Shown: positions 24,401-39,400, numbered from the stretch's first letter. The stretch: 64,000 nt of DNA from Antedon mediterranea (GCF_964355755.1 NC_092670.1:26151795-26215794), one strand, 5' to 3'. Made by a program: numbers and translations. Notes: generated by a model from the sequence alone, not told the origin.

Positions 24401-27400
24401 TGAAATTGATCTTGGTAAATATTTTGGCCTCATTTTTATCCAGAGCATTTCTTGATTGTCTGCTGAATTAACATCGTCGCTAGACATAAAAAAAACTAGA
24501 GAGGTTCACTGGCTCAGCGTGTAATAATTCAGAGACATACTGTAAAGCTCGTTCTGTTGACACAGTAAACCAGTATTGGTTTCACAAAATGGTATTACGG
24601 CAATCGCGGAATGCTTGGTAACATGTGTCTAGCTGTGTGCTAATAGATTGAATCACAGCTACTGTATGACGTGGTGAGCCAGGACAAAGTATCCAGCTGC
24701 GGTTGGCTGGTCCGATATATAAAGATGCAGTCTGGAACAGTGAAGCTAGCTAGGCTCTATTGGGCTTGGCTGGACTTGTGGCGTAGACCAGTCCAAAAGC
24801 AATTATTTTCCTAGTAGCTTTAGTACTATCCTCCAAAGATAGGCCTTCGATTCTGGTATTTTTTGACGGAAAGCATTATTGTTTTAGCTTAATTTTCATA
24901 AAATTCTTACTATAAATAATGAATTCACTATCAATTGGTTCTGTATTCATTTCAGGATAACCAGCCAGATGTTTATGAGACAACGGATTTACCAGAAGAT
25001 GATCAGCAACAGAACAAACTTGTATGTTCTCACTCAGCCCAGTATTTATATTGTATACTTTTTATGTTGTACTGTATACTTTTAAAGAGATCTGTTTATA
25101 GTGTTATTTTTGCTTTTTGGCAATCAGTCAAAGTACTGTAGTGTATGGTTTCTGTTTTTTTCCCAAATGTATGTACTCCATTTTCTATGTGTTCTGAGAA
25201 ATAATAATAAATCAAATGTTGACGTATGAAAAAACAGAAACTTGTGTTAATGATATCTGGTTAATTCTTGGGAAGAAAAAATTGTTTATCCCTCAGTATA
25301 GTAATGGTAAGGAACTTTTACCCAGTTAATATTTGTTTTACATACTTCATATCCGTTGGCTGAAGTAAATGCATAATTAACATGGACTCCTTGGTGGACT
25401 CCATGGAATATGGTTTCCAGCGAAGAAGTACAGCTTAAATCAATGTTTAGCACTTTCAGATTATTGTCATTATTGTTTCTTCAATTTTAATTGCCCGCTG
25501 AACTTACTAAATCAAAGTTGCATTCGTATGCAATTTTAAACCAGTTCACCACCAGCCATCGTAGGTTATATGTATGTGTCCGATTGAATTGAGTGGAAAC
25601 ATGCGCAGTCTAAAAAGGACTACCTGTATACTCTTAACGATTATTAAACTACACATGCTATGATAATAATAATGCGTAATGACTAATGTTTCTGAAGTAA
25701 TGCATGCTGCCAAACTTGGTACTGTAAAGGCCAACATTTTCGCGATTTTACATTTTAAACTATTTAGCGACCTTTTATTTTCGCGATTTGAGTTTCTTGT
25801 GTAATTTGTTGAACCAAATTGGCGATTGTATTTCAACAACAACAATTGGATACTCATTAAAGTAAAATTACAGAATACACGATTGTCAATTTAGGGATGT
25901 ATTGTAAGTAAATAAATGTTTTTCTTACACAGTGGGTGATGCACATGTTTAATAGGCTCTTAGATAGTGAACACACCCATAATTAATGTACTCTACCAAA
26001 TTATTGTTGCTTCTACAAAACAGACGGACCCGACGCCGGCCGAATGATGGATCTGTAGTGGTGGAGAGCATGGCGATGTTCCTACACACCACAACGAATA
26101 TGTGTCAAAAGCGTCCATTTCCCCAGTCGTCTATTCCCAATTGTGACGGTACACTACTCGCCTCAACATAGGCAAAAAGCTGAGAACATTTCACATCTAG
26201 AACGCCGATCAGTGTATAATTGATAAAAAGTTTCAAAAACAATCTTGCGACCCATCATTTTTTTTTTCATTTTAACATAACCACTGAAAATGAATCATTC
26301 ACAGTTAGTATTTATATAACTTAACTGAATATGCATTTTACTACATTCTCTGAAAATCAGAGATCACTCTCCACCATTATTTATGTAAACTTTTCCAGTG
26401 TTATGATTTCATCCGTCCACTCGTACTCATGTCAGAGACAGCAAACGGCAAAATGACACTGAACAAGTTCATAAATTTGGCAGTCTACGTTCCAGTCGCC
26501 TTGCGCATATTATAAAATGATGTCATAGAGTATCAGTCGACATAAAAATTTTAATCTAAAAGTCCTTATAATCAAATTTCAATCAACCTTGCTTGGAGCA
26601 GTAGTTAACGTAGTAATATCATAATATTGTTAAATTGGTCCTGGGAACCATATTTTAGGTTTCATCATTTCATAATTGTTTGTTTGTAGGAAGAACTACA
26701 TAGTGAAAGTGTTGAGGCACTCAAGATCAACATAAATGATTCGTTTAGTAGATTCAAAGAGAAAACATTGATGGCTGGAAATCTAGGTAATACCTTTTAA
26801 GTATTTAACTAGATTTTAAAATCGTCATTTTGACAAATTATAGAGTTAGGAGAAAAATGGCAAAATCAGCACTGTGGTCATGCTACAGAGTTGTCAAAAC
26901 AATATAGACTATAGACCACATAAAACACCTGTAGGCCCTGTTTCTGCTGCCAAGTAAATACCGTATTTTGTATACCGTATTTTCCCCCACCAAATTTATG
27001 GATAAAATACGGTATTTACTAATGTATATCTAAGTTATCTCGTTAGATAAATACTATAAATAAATGTATTTTATCTACATCACTATCACTAGGGCTAGGC
27101 TGTTGAAAGAGAGGTGTAAAACTTCCTTCATTGCAACTTTTTATTATCGACCAAAAAGTGAAATCAAAACTAGGCCTAAGACTTGAACTTTGGTAGTAGA
27201 TTACTATCCCAGACTTACCGCCTCATGAGTATTTTTCAACCCTTGTCACACGCCAGATTGATATTTGCATGCGACACCTGCTGCTAGTTCTGTTTGATAC
27301 GATATTATAGCAAAAGTGACTAGTTCAAATCTAATTGAAAAAGGTTTTTAAAAAGATTTTTCAGATAGGATTACTTATTCAAGAAGAACTGGATATATAA

Positions 27401-30400
27401 CACCTAAAACAGAATATGAACTTGTAAGTATATTTAAACAAGCAAAAAGGCCTCAGACTGTTTTTGTTACATTTGAATACTAAGAAAATGTTTATATTCT
27501 GCTTCAGTAATTATAATATTGAATTTTAAAGTATTATTTATTTTGATAAAAAATTCACCAGTGCCATCTTTTACAAAAAAATATAGGCAGAAGAGGGCCT
27601 TAATAAAGAAACCCCTTTACAAAAATATCAACGGCTTCAACATGAGATGCATGAACTTGAAGATGAGGTTACTCAGCTTCAGAAGACTGCTAAACAGGAA
27701 AAAGATCTTGCAGGTCTTTCACCAGTCACATTGCAGCAACAGGTTAAAGCAATGCAGGCTCAACTGAGTGGTTTACATTTGGAAAATATCTTGGGGAAGG
27801 AGGCTGTCATGGATATCGGTGATCCTCAAGGCAATCTTCCCAAGTATGCTTCTTCTTTGATTGCCAAACATGTATACATTCCAAAAACTTTTTAAAAAAA
27901 TACTTACTAAAATGATTGATAGACAGGGATACAAAACTTATAGTAGGAAGGTTTCTCTGTTGCACCCTCCCCCACCCTTTGTACAGAAGTCATAATATTT
28001 TATTTAAAATACTATTTATTATTTTTTATACCTGCTATATATTTTGTAGAAATATATAAAGTAATAAGAATAAACTAAAGCAATGATTGATGGTGTGAGG
28101 ATTTTAAAGCTGGTACCTTTCACATTGACCCTCCCAGCATGTCTCCCACAGTTCACCTGGGGAACATTCAGATGTTCAACCCGGAGTTGATGCCCTGGTG
28201 TGTCAACAAAAATTTCATCCTATTTAATTATTATCCTCATTATTGGCAAATTGTATTATGATACAGTCTAATGATATGAGGGTTCAGAAAAGCTGCACAA
28301 ATTAAGATTGTCTCAAGTGGTATTGTGTCCTGTAGTTTTTATTGAGGAAACAGATATATTAAGTGAATAATTTGAGTTTCTTTCGGAATTTTTTCATAGA
28401 AAACTTTTATCTCAACTGGAGACATACAAGAAATTGGATATTAGTGCTGGAACAAAAATTCCACCAAAAGGTCAACCAACCATTGATGGTTATGTGACAT
28501 ATGAACTGTACTATAAGGCTGAGCAAGCCAAGTATAGCCAAGCATCAAAGGTAACTTCTTATTGCTTCAAAATGTCATAACAATAATTTAACTTGAAATA
28601 TATGAAAGACATTATTACGGTAGGATATGATGCTTCTGAATCTCGTGGTGGAACAGCACAGCCTTTCTAGGGACCTAGAATAGAATGATTATGTCCTTGT
28701 ATTTTCCTAACCGCAAGTTTAATATCTAAATTAAAATACAGAGCTAGTGTTTTAGGCCAAGTCCAGTATTCGCTCAAATATTACTTTCGTGACTGTGAAT
28801 GGGTTTTCTGGCCGGTGTAGAAAGTCAAAATTGTTACGTTCTTCTAATACGTTTATTAATTATTATTTCTATTTAACATGTCTGCATTGTATACTTGCTT
28901 TATAAATTCTCTGCTTATGAACGACTTACATATATTCTGCAGAATTTGTCTGACATCATCCCATGTTTATAATGAAAACAATCAAGGTTCTGAAAATGGT
29001 ACAGACCAAATTGAGGTGTGCAATTAAAATAATTATCAACTTAAACGCATGCGCTGTAATATAAGAGAACTGATTTGTTGGGTCTTTCTACCCAAGTTTT
29101 CTGAAATATTTATAAATATGACTAATAAATATATATAAAACCCTGAAATAAACAAGGCCCATCATATGAGCACAAACAAGCTGGATCCACCACTGAATAG
29201 GCTTATATTGTGTTATTAAAAATGCTGTTGTAAATTCCAGTTTATTGTCTGTTTGAAAATAATTAATTATGAACAAAACATCAACAAGTTACAAATACAG
29301 TTTGCTGCAGTTGAATTACTCAATGCAGTAATGCATGAGTGAATATGGATAGTATTGTATACCTAATTACACGCGAGTCACACATATTACATCCGTGTAA
29401 AATATGTGTGCTTCTTATGTTATGTAGTCAGTACTGTATGTTTAACTGAAAGTGATTACTGCTGTAAGGCTATCACAGCCTAGCTAGGCCAAGCTGCATC
29501 GGTACATACCTAGTAGGCCTACTGTAACTTTATTGAATATATAGAATGATTTTTATGAAGCTTTTGTGTTCTAGGGCAATCAAGATCATTACAATCCGTT
29601 TACGCACACACAAATATAAAAATGTTCCCACTGATAAACTGCAACAAAAACCATTCTTTTATATTACAAACTGGTATAATCCCAGCCATAGAACACAAAA
29701 TTGGACTGACTTTAGGAGGAGGGACTACAGCAGACCTTGATTTAAAAGGAGCGCCATGGCGCTGACGCTCCTTGGCGATCCTGAAAACGATCAAAGGAGC
29801 GCCTAAAATAGCGCTCCCCAACCTGTTACAGTGCGTCAAAAAAATATATATAATGATAAGAATATTAACCCCGAATACAACACACAGTCTATATATAGTC
29901 GCGCAAACGATCTTTGTTATGGCTACCCCTGATAGGCTATTCGCGCCTACGATCTTTGATGTTGCGAGAAAAATATCGTAAACAATTCATTCTAAATATA
30001 GTATCAGAACGTTCAATCGGTAGCTCAAAAAGACTGCCGTCAGAAGACCGTAATTATACAGACCTAGTTTTTTTGGTCACATGGCATAAAACGCGATACT
30101 CTCTGCTTTACCGCAACATCTCACATGTTTGTTTTTTTTAACTCAGTATGTGAGGGTGGCTGCCGACGATAAACAGTAATTAAGATTGTGTACCTGGATT
30201 TTGTGTCACATGACATGAAACATAATACTCTCTCTGATCTTTATAATAACTGCTCACATGTTTTCCCCTCCAAATTCTGGTCGGGCCTTTTCTTATACAC
30301 ATGTCGCCTTTATGTTAAATCTTATAGTAATTAATATGGAATATATATTTATTTTGCATATATTTTGTTGGTGTCCTAGCCTAGGTGTCGTTGTTTTTAT

Positions 30401-33400
30401 AATTCGTTAACCCAAGGTAGGATTAAATAATTTATAGTGTAGGCCGCCGAAACTATACTAGATAGATAGCCTCGACTCTCTCTCTCAGACTCTGCGTGAG
30501 CTGAGAGGTCCACTGACCCGATGTCGTCTCGTCGGCGGATTTCCGTCCAAATTAGGATAACCGATGCGTAGGCCTAGCTAGGGTGGCTACAAAAATTGAC
30601 GTCTACTATCTTTAGATAGGATTTTAATTAGCAAACAATACATTGTTTGTTTGCATTGTCCATGCTTCAAAAGGCGATGACAATGGTGTTTACTAACCCT
30701 ACGAACCACCCTACGATCGACGCGTAGATAATTATCATAACAATACATCGTAGACTACGTTCAGAGAACAATGACCTACGATGAATTTTACGTGCGAGAA
30801 TACCATTTCCGGCCATCTAGAGGTGTCATTTATCAAAATTCGGCTCGCCACAGGCCCAACCATGGTGGGCCTGTGCCTGGAATACTTAATCAAAATAATG
30901 GCTCTCCTCAACATATTTAGGAGAGCCATTAGGAGCTCTCCTCTTATATTTATAAATCAAGGTCTGCTACAGTATACACATGGAAACCCTGGTTGAGAGG
31001 AAAAAATATGATTGGTGAGCATTTCATGTAAAAACTCATCTGAACTGGCTAGACAGGATAGGATCTGTGGCAAAGTGAAACTTTGTTAAATGACGCCCCA
31101 GATAGCCTGAAATGGTACTTTCGCACATAAAATTTATGATAAATGACACTTCTAATTTGCAAGAAAAGACACTTTCATATATAGCTTGCTACCAATGATA
31201 TAATCCCACTCCCTAGAACACAAAATTGGGCTGACTTTAGGGGGATGGACTACAGTATACCTGGGGAAACCCTGATTGAGAGAAAAAAATGATTGGTGAA
31301 CATTTCTTGTAAAAACTTATCTGAACTGGCTAGAGAGAGGCCTACATCCAGACCAATACCCAAGGATATACAGTACGTAATAAAAGTATCTCTGTTTAAT
31401 AACCCAAAGGTAACAGATATAGAGCAAAGAATTGCAAGATTGGAGGCAAGTATAGGAACAGAACCACAGAAACTGGTGAGTAATCATATGTGAAACAATC
31501 TGACATTTTATTGATAATTTGCTAAAATATTTAAAAATCTCATTAGGGGAACCTTCCATTTAGATAATATTTATTTAGATAATAATGAATGAATATATAC
31601 AAAATAGAAAAAAGATATTAAAGTGAACATAGATAAAGCAGTAATTGGTAGTCATTATTATCATGGATCCCTTCTAGAAGTTAAAAACTTGTCTCGTAGG
31701 GACCCACAACAAAACACATTACTAAAAAAATAAAAATAACCTAGAATATATAATTATATAATTTAGGATAAAAAATTACAGTATAACATAACTAACATCT
31801 TCTTTATAAAAATTATTTAAATTATATTTCAATAGTTTCATGATAATTATAAATGAAATAACTACCGATATTGGTAAATGAAAAAAAAAATATGTATACA
31901 TAAATTATAATTCCAGTATATATATAGTATATACTATATATACATTATATATAGTATAGATTAAAGATTGCAATAATAAACAACAACTAATATTTTGTGT
32001 AAGACATAAATAGTATATGAGTATAAATAATCATAATAAGCATATTAACTAAGCAGTATAAATAATATTTAGATATATAATGATTCTTTAACTTTTTTCG
32101 GAAAGTAAATAATGATATTGACGTTTTGATATTTGGTGGGATATGATTCCACAAATTAGGACCTGATATAGTTATAAAAAATTTAGTTTTAGTAAGTCTA
32201 GCAAAAGGAATGTTTAAATAAGAAGTTCTTAAATTGTAATTGTGAAATTTGGTACGTTTACAGAGCATATCAATCATAGAAATAGGAAGTTGGTTTTTAA
32301 AATAATTAAACATAAAACTGGCAACTTGAACATTGTGGATATCCGTTAATTTTAATATACCAAGACGTTTAAAAAGGGGTTCAGATGAGGTTCTATATGG
32401 TGAAAAAGTAATAATTCTAGCTGCACGTTTTTGTAATTTAGTTAATCTAGCAATATTAGAAGAGTAATCTGCAGCCCAAATAATGTTACAATACTGGAAA
32501 TAAGGAAGTACAAGTGTGTTATAAAGAGAAATTAAAATATTTAGAGGGAAGAAGTGCTTAAGTCTGTTAATAATACTAATAGATCTTGATATTTTTTTCG
32601 AAACGTAATTTTGATGACTGGTCCATTTGAGGTTTTCATGAATATATACACCTAAAAAAAGTGTTTCAGTTTTGCGTTCAATTTGAATTCCGTCAAGAAG
32701 TATATTTAGGTCATCAACTTTTAGTTTACGTTGAGAATTGTGAAAAATTAAATAATTTGTTTTAAGAGTATTAATAAGTAATTTGTTTGAAATAAACCAG
32801 TCACAAAATTTTGTTAATTCATCATTGAATGTAGTAAATAATAAATCAATATTGGAATTAGAGTCAAATAAGGTGGTGTCGTCGGCGAAGGATATTACTT
32901 GCAATTTGTTACTGACATTAGCCAGATCATTAACATAAATAAGGAAGAGCAATGGCCCAAGCACAGATCCCTGTGGCACTCCGCAAGTAATATCCATCGT
33001 CGACGATGTACAAGATCCTAATGCAACATATTGTTTTCTATCTTTCAAATAACTATTAAACCAATTCAATGAAATACCTCTAATTCCATAGCACTCAAGT
33101 TTTTTAATTAAATTATCGTGATTAATAACATCGAAGGCCTTTGAAAGATCAATAAATAAACTTAATAAATTTTCTTTTGATTCAAATGAATTTGTAATAT
33201 TATTAATAAGATCTAAAACGGCATGGGATGTAGAGTGATTTTTTCGAAAACCATATTGGCGTTTATTAAGTATATCAAATTTTGTGAGATAATCAGAAAG
33301 TTTAGAATACATGAGTTTTTTAATAATTTTGGAAAACACTGAAAGTAGTGATATTGGCCGGTAATTAGATAGTTGACTTCGTTCACCTTTCTTGAAAATG

Positions 33401-36400
33401 GGCACAACTTTAGCTAGTTTTAAGTGTGTTGGAAAAGTTTGGCAAGATGATCCATGTCGATGAATGTGCGAACATAACCATTTGCATCTATGTAACGCAA
33501 TTTGTCAAGGTGGAGCCAGGCCTTTACTTTGTTGGAATGCAGGTATTTCATCGATGAGTATAATGCCTTTCTTCTACTTATCACTCTGCTGGTAAAATCA
33601 TCATTTACGTAGATGTTATTATCTTTAAATTTAGGTCTCACTTTTGGAGCTGCCTTGCGTACTCTTTCTTTAGTGGAATATCTGAGAAAGTATGCAACAA
33701 GTGGTCTCGGTTCATCCCTGGTGGTATTACGTGGTCCAACTCGATGGGCTTGTTGTATATCATCATTAGCGATTTTGATGCCGGTGGTATTGGAAATAAA
33801 TGAGGAAAGGAAATTAACAGTACCTTCACTATCCTCCGCTTGTTCGGGTATGCCAGTAAACCTCAGATTGTTACGGCGTTGACGTCCTTCTAGGTTGTCG
33901 ATTTTGTCGCGTATCTCTTCTATGCATTCCGTAGTGGATTGCTGCGTATCCTCAGCAATATCCTTCAGCTTAACATCCATGAAATCAGAATTTTCCTGCA
34001 TATCGGCGTGCAAATTCCTCCTAATAAAACCTAATAAAAACTGACATTTAACATAAAATTTGATGTTTTCTCATCCTGTTAATAAATCATACTCATAAAG
34101 AGCACATTCATCAGTTGACATAAGGTCAAAGGTCAAACTATGATGGTTTTTACAAAGTAGACAAATTTCATACTGTACGATTTTTTGTTTGTATGACAAT
34201 AAAAGATCTGTATCTGTATCTGAATAATTGTTAATGAGTGTCTCTGGCAAAATTAATGTTTAAAAGATCTAAAACATTATCCTTTCTTTCAAGATCAAAA
34301 TTGACTTCCTATGACAAGTGGTTTCTGAGATACAAGTACCAATTTGTGTTTGTTCATATAACTCTTGACCCTGACCTTTTGTAACATTTTTCAAAATGTG
34401 TAATAAATAACAAAATGTATATTTCGAATAATTTAAGACCAAATTTATGTGTCCAGGACCAGTAGCTACAGAGATACATACATGTTATGGGTCAAAGGTC
34501 AAAAAAGGTCACAAAATATCCCATTAGACTGAATAGGAATGTATACCTTCTGATCAATTTGAGACAAAAATTACCTTTTTTCTGTGATCAGTGGTTGTCG
34601 AGATTGTTGTTTGGTCTTATAACCTTTCACCTTGACCTTTTGACACATTTTCAAAATGTGTAACCTAGACCAAGTCAATTATTTTAAAGTATTGTCTAAG
34701 TAAAAATCTATTGATTGCTTTTAGTTAATAAAATGTTGTGGATAAAAGAGTTGAAACCGTCACTTAACAAACATGACTCAATAAAGCATAGAGATATTAT
34801 AGTGAACATAATCTCTGTGATCAAAGTAGACTTGCCCGAAGTCTGTATTCATTGTCTTTTTTTTTTTTATTTATTTGTTTTTATTTCGATTTTTGTCTGA
34901 AAATACAGACTTGTGAAACACATTATAGAAATTGATTTGCAGACCGCAAACATCCGATAAGATCGAGTACGTACAGTGCTGAATGTACGATCGAGACTGA
35001 ACAACTGTTGAAATATAAAATCGTGTTGCCAAGTTGTTTTGTTTATTAATTGTTTAGTACTGGCCTAGGCCTCGCACGTATGACCTGCCAAATAAAACGC
35101 CAATAAGGTACATACCACCACCGCCACACAACAGAGCTTCACCACCACACAGAACAGGAGGACAGGGTCTGGGTGGGAATTAAATCAAATGATCTCCGCA
35201 AAATAAATGATCCATTCAATGTTTGATTTGCAAAGAAGCTAGCCTATCATATCAAGACGAGTTTTCATGTTACTGTATTTGGAAAAATTCCCATAAAATG
35301 TTTACTAGACTACTAGGCATATAAAATCATTTCTAGCCTTCAGAAATTTTCATCAATGTACCCAAGTACACATTCTAAACGTAATAGCGCATGCACATCA
35401 TCTTAGTTGTTGAGTCTTTGAAATTCTGAAATATGAATATTAAAACTGCATACGAGTGAGTAGCCAATGGCATGCACCTGAAACTAGTCAACTAGATAAT
35501 CGTATGCACCAAGAATTCTTGGTGTAAAACCATGTGACTTGTGTGTGTTTCCCCAGACGGAGTATCCAAATTCAAGTAATACACGTATGAATTGGCATAT
35601 GTGCAAAAATATTTATATTTTTACTAATATTAGGACAAAACTCCGTCTGGGCCTGGAGTAAAATTGTTCAGTTAACAAAAGGATCAGGAGCCTATCTTTT
35701 CAGTCTCTGTTACTAGTATTTCCTGTCATCCTTTGGTGCTTTGTATTTTGTTAATTTTACTCATTTGTTCTTGAGAATGATTCCATGATGGTTTTTTTGT
35801 CATTAAATATTATTTTAAAGTTATAATAAATGTCTCTCCATTCAGTTAATTACTGTATTTTTTGATGTATAGTGTAATCATTTATTATGTACACATGTAT
35901 TTGACCGAAGAGTGATGGTTGTAATATCTGATTGGCTATCACAAAAAAAGGTCACAGCTCACAATGTAAACATTGAATGGGTTCTCTGATATCCAAGTAG
36001 ATTGCCTTTTACACTTTGTTTACAATTTAAAGATTATATATTCTTTCTTTTTTTTAGTCTGCACTGACTGCAGAAACTGCCTCCAAGACACTAACTGTGA
36101 GTATTGTTATTGTTAATTAGTTATCTCCACCTTAGCAGATAACTCCTTGTGATTGTATGAGATCATCATCATCTTTGTTGCGGATGTTCAGTCAGTACAT
36201 TCCCAATAATGATTTAGTTAATTAAAATAGTTTTCGAATGAACAAAATCGGTCATGGAGGAGAAAATCCATGGTGTACTGCATGATTGCATGGACATTAT
36301 TATGATTTTCAATCATCATTGTTTGTTGTTATAGAATCTCATCTACCAAAAGGAATTTTAGGCTACAATTGTTTTAACTCACGGATCAGGTGCCGTTTTC

Positions 36401-39400
36401 GGCCACCTCGACTTATACTCCGCCAGCCCACGCATTTCATAATAAGGTCGGAAAAATGCAGTTTGTTAACAAACCTACAATGTTCTTTTGTGAGGTGTGC
36501 AAATTAATGATTAAATTTTGACTGACGGAGGATCAAGTTGTAAATTACTCGGAAGCATTATTATTTTTTATCTACTCGACGGCGAATATAAATAGAAATT
36601 TCGCACGGTAGAGGCACAATGAACTAGTAGTAGGCTTATGTAAGCTAGGCCAACTTCTAAAAATAATATAGCGAATGTCCATTCGATCCAGAAACGATGC
36701 AGACAACAAAATATCGTTAAAACTCTAAATATAGTATCAGAACGTCAATCGCGCAGACCTACCTAATTTTTTTTTTTTGTCATATGGCAGGCCTGGAAAT
36801 GCGACGAAGATCGTGTATACCGTATATTTCGGTGTATAAGTCGCACCCCCTAACTGAGAGTAAAATATCGGTATTTTTTATATCGTCGATGTATAAGACG
36901 CACTTTATATTTCATCAAAACAATGTTTTTTTTAATTGTAATCAATATTATTGTAATAATATATTTTGTTATACAGTATCTATATATATACGGCGTCCTT
37001 TATTTAGGTTTTTTCTTACCTAGGCTCGGCCGCGGCCAGCCTCAACAAGTTCTTTCTAACTTGTTATTCATGAGTTTCGCACCCGCAACATCGAGTGCAT
37101 GACCGTGTGTGTAACACGCACGTGTGTGGGCTAGCCTCGCTTGATCAATTCGAGAGGGCGCACGTTTTCACAGACAATCGTATTCGATTAGTATCTATGT
37201 ATCCGAGAAGTGTGTACGCTAGGTCCATGCTATAATCAACTGGAGAATATACTAGTCAAATACCGTACACCATGTGGCCGACAAGAAGGGCTTGCGCTGG
37301 GGGTACGGCGGTCGGCGATCGTGCGTATAACTAACTATAAATAAATACTATTCCAATCGTAAACGTTTACAAATGAAATTTTATCGGAGCACCTAAAACA
37401 GCTCCATAATGAACAAATCTTTTCATCATATTTAGTATAACATCACGCTAAAATGCCTTGAAAACTAGGCAGAACCAGGTAGCCTAGGCTAGGCCTAGTA
37501 GCCGAATATAGCCTACTCCGGCCTAGCCAACGAGGTGACGATATCATTTATGTTCGGTGTATAAGACGCACCCTTAATTTAGAGGTCAAATTTGCGTGTC
37601 AAAAGTGCGACTTATACACCGAAATATACGGTACCTAGATTTTGTGTCACATTACATGAAACGCGATACTTTCTCTCTAAATTAACTGTTCCACACGTCA
37701 ATTCTTAGACTTGCCCCAAGTCTGTAATTATCTTTTTTTTTTATTTATTTGTTTTTATTTCATAATAAGAAACAAACATAATTTCGACCACGATTTTCGT
37801 CTGAAAATACAGACTTGTGAAACACGTATAGAAATCGATTTGCAGACCGCAAACATTCGATAAGAATGACGTAGGTTATCATACCGTATTTGGGTATATG
37901 GGGCGTGCGGTATGTAAATATGGATTTCGAATCAACCAATGATCATTTTGTTTCAAAATGAAAAAGATCGAGTACGTACAGTGCTGAATGTACGATCGAG
38001 ACTGTTGAAATATAAAATCGTAATGCCAAGTTGTTTTGTTTACTAATTGTTTAGTCCTTGGCCTAGGCCTCTTTCGTAGGTCCTACTCAATTCGCACGTA
38101 TGACCTGCCAAATAAAACGCCCATAAAGTAGGCCTACATACCACCACCGGCACACAACAGGGCTACACCACCACACAGAACAGGACAGGGTCTGGGTGGG
38201 AATTAAATCAAAATTATCTCCGCGTAATAAATGATCCATTCAATGTTTGATTTGCGGAGAAGCTAGAAGCCTATCATATCAAGACGAGTTTTCATGTCCT
38301 TGGGAAAAATCCCATCAAATGTTTACCAGACTACTAGGCATATAAAATAATTTCTAGCCTTCAGAAACTTTCATAAATGTACCCAAGTACACATTGTCTA
38401 AATGTAACATAGCGCATGCGCATCATCTTAGTTATTGAGTCTTTGAAATTCTGAAATATGAATATTAAAACGGTGTACGAGTGAGTAGCCAATCGCATGC
38501 AGCTGAAACTAGTCAACCGGATAATCGTATGCACCAAGAATTCTTGGTGTCAAACCACATGACTTGTGCGTGTTTCCCCAGTCGGAATATCCAAAATCAA
38601 GTAGTATACGTATGAAACGCCATATGTGCCAAAATATTTATCTTTTTACTAATATTAAGACAAAACTCTGTCTGGAACCCAGACTAGTCAATTCTGATCG
38701 GGATGTGAGGAGGGCTGCTGGGTAACTACAGAATACTTCTCATTACACAGTGACATGTCGTTATAATTGAATAGGCCTAGGCCTATGTTAATTCTTACCA
38801 TGGAATATATTGATTTTGCATATGTTTTTATGTTGACGTCGGTGTATCTATAATTCGCTAAGCCAAGGTAGGATTAAATTAATGGCGCAAGCCCAGAGGC
38901 CGCCGAAACTTGATTTCGATTCGGCCCACGATGTCGTCTTGTCCGGCTAAATTAGGCTAACCCAGTGCATAGGGCGGCTACAAAATGTGTTGTCTCCTAG
39001 ATAGCTGATGAGCTATAATAGATTCAAAAGGCATGATTTTGACAGTACTTTGTAACTTTTCCAACTAAAACACATGCAAATTGTCTAATTCAATGTGTTC
39101 GTATGGCGTGATTTAAAGTTTAAAATGAAATGAAATGGAGATGGAGATGGAGAAGGTTGTTATTGATGGCTGTAGCATGCCAAACCATGCCATACATTTG
39201 TAATATTATGTAAAAATAGATGTGGATGCTTTTTTATCTGACTGAAGTCTAAAAAGGTTTCTCTTTAATTTAACACTAAATTTTATTTAGGAAACTGTGA
39301 GTTTTCTACAGGAGAAACTTAACATTCTTGAACCAATCCAAGTAGATCATGTAGATGCTCGGTTACAAAGCTTGTTGATGCGTCTAAACCAAGCTAAAGA

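Larger units (their letters stand above)
31640..34017 (-). mobile_element. Internally deleted LINE (CR1/L2-like): ORF1 joined to reverse transcriptase
   Basis: Minus-strand frame 34013-33420 encodes about 197 residues of a LINE ORF1 protein: a coiled-coil start, then RRNNLRFTGIPE, an RRM-like region with QAHRVGP, and RPLVAYFLRY. Directly after it, frame 33405-31987 (472 codons, no stop) encodes reverse transcriptase. Motifs are NYRPISLLS (residue ~14), FIDLSKAFD (84-92), GVPQGSVLGP (142-151) and FADD (173-176), followed by a full C-terminus. The endonuclease and the RT N-terminus are missing between them. The 3' part contains GGGTCCCTACGAG, as in related LINE 3' ends at 18545 and 41420. The element is antisense in DCTN2 intron 7. 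Confidence 0.88.
36640..39010. repeat. Dispersed repeat E, interrupted by two transposons
   Basis: Blocks in order match the copy at 29990-30610: CTCTAAATATAGTATCAGAA, ATTTTGTGTCACAT, ACATGAAAC, GGAATATAT, GGTAGGATTAAAT, GCCGCCGAAACT and GGCGGCTACAAAA. Here the repeat is split by elements at 36818-37631 and 37706-38686, whereas the 30-kb copy is joined at both points. It lies in DCTN2 intron 8. Confidence 0.7.

Noticed and set aside
27844-27895. Extension of DCTN2 exon 5 to the in-frame stop or to a GTATAC donor at 27872
   Set aside because: Only the GTATGC donor at 27844 keeps phase with exon 6 and yields GNLPKKLLSQLE, which matches dynamitin.
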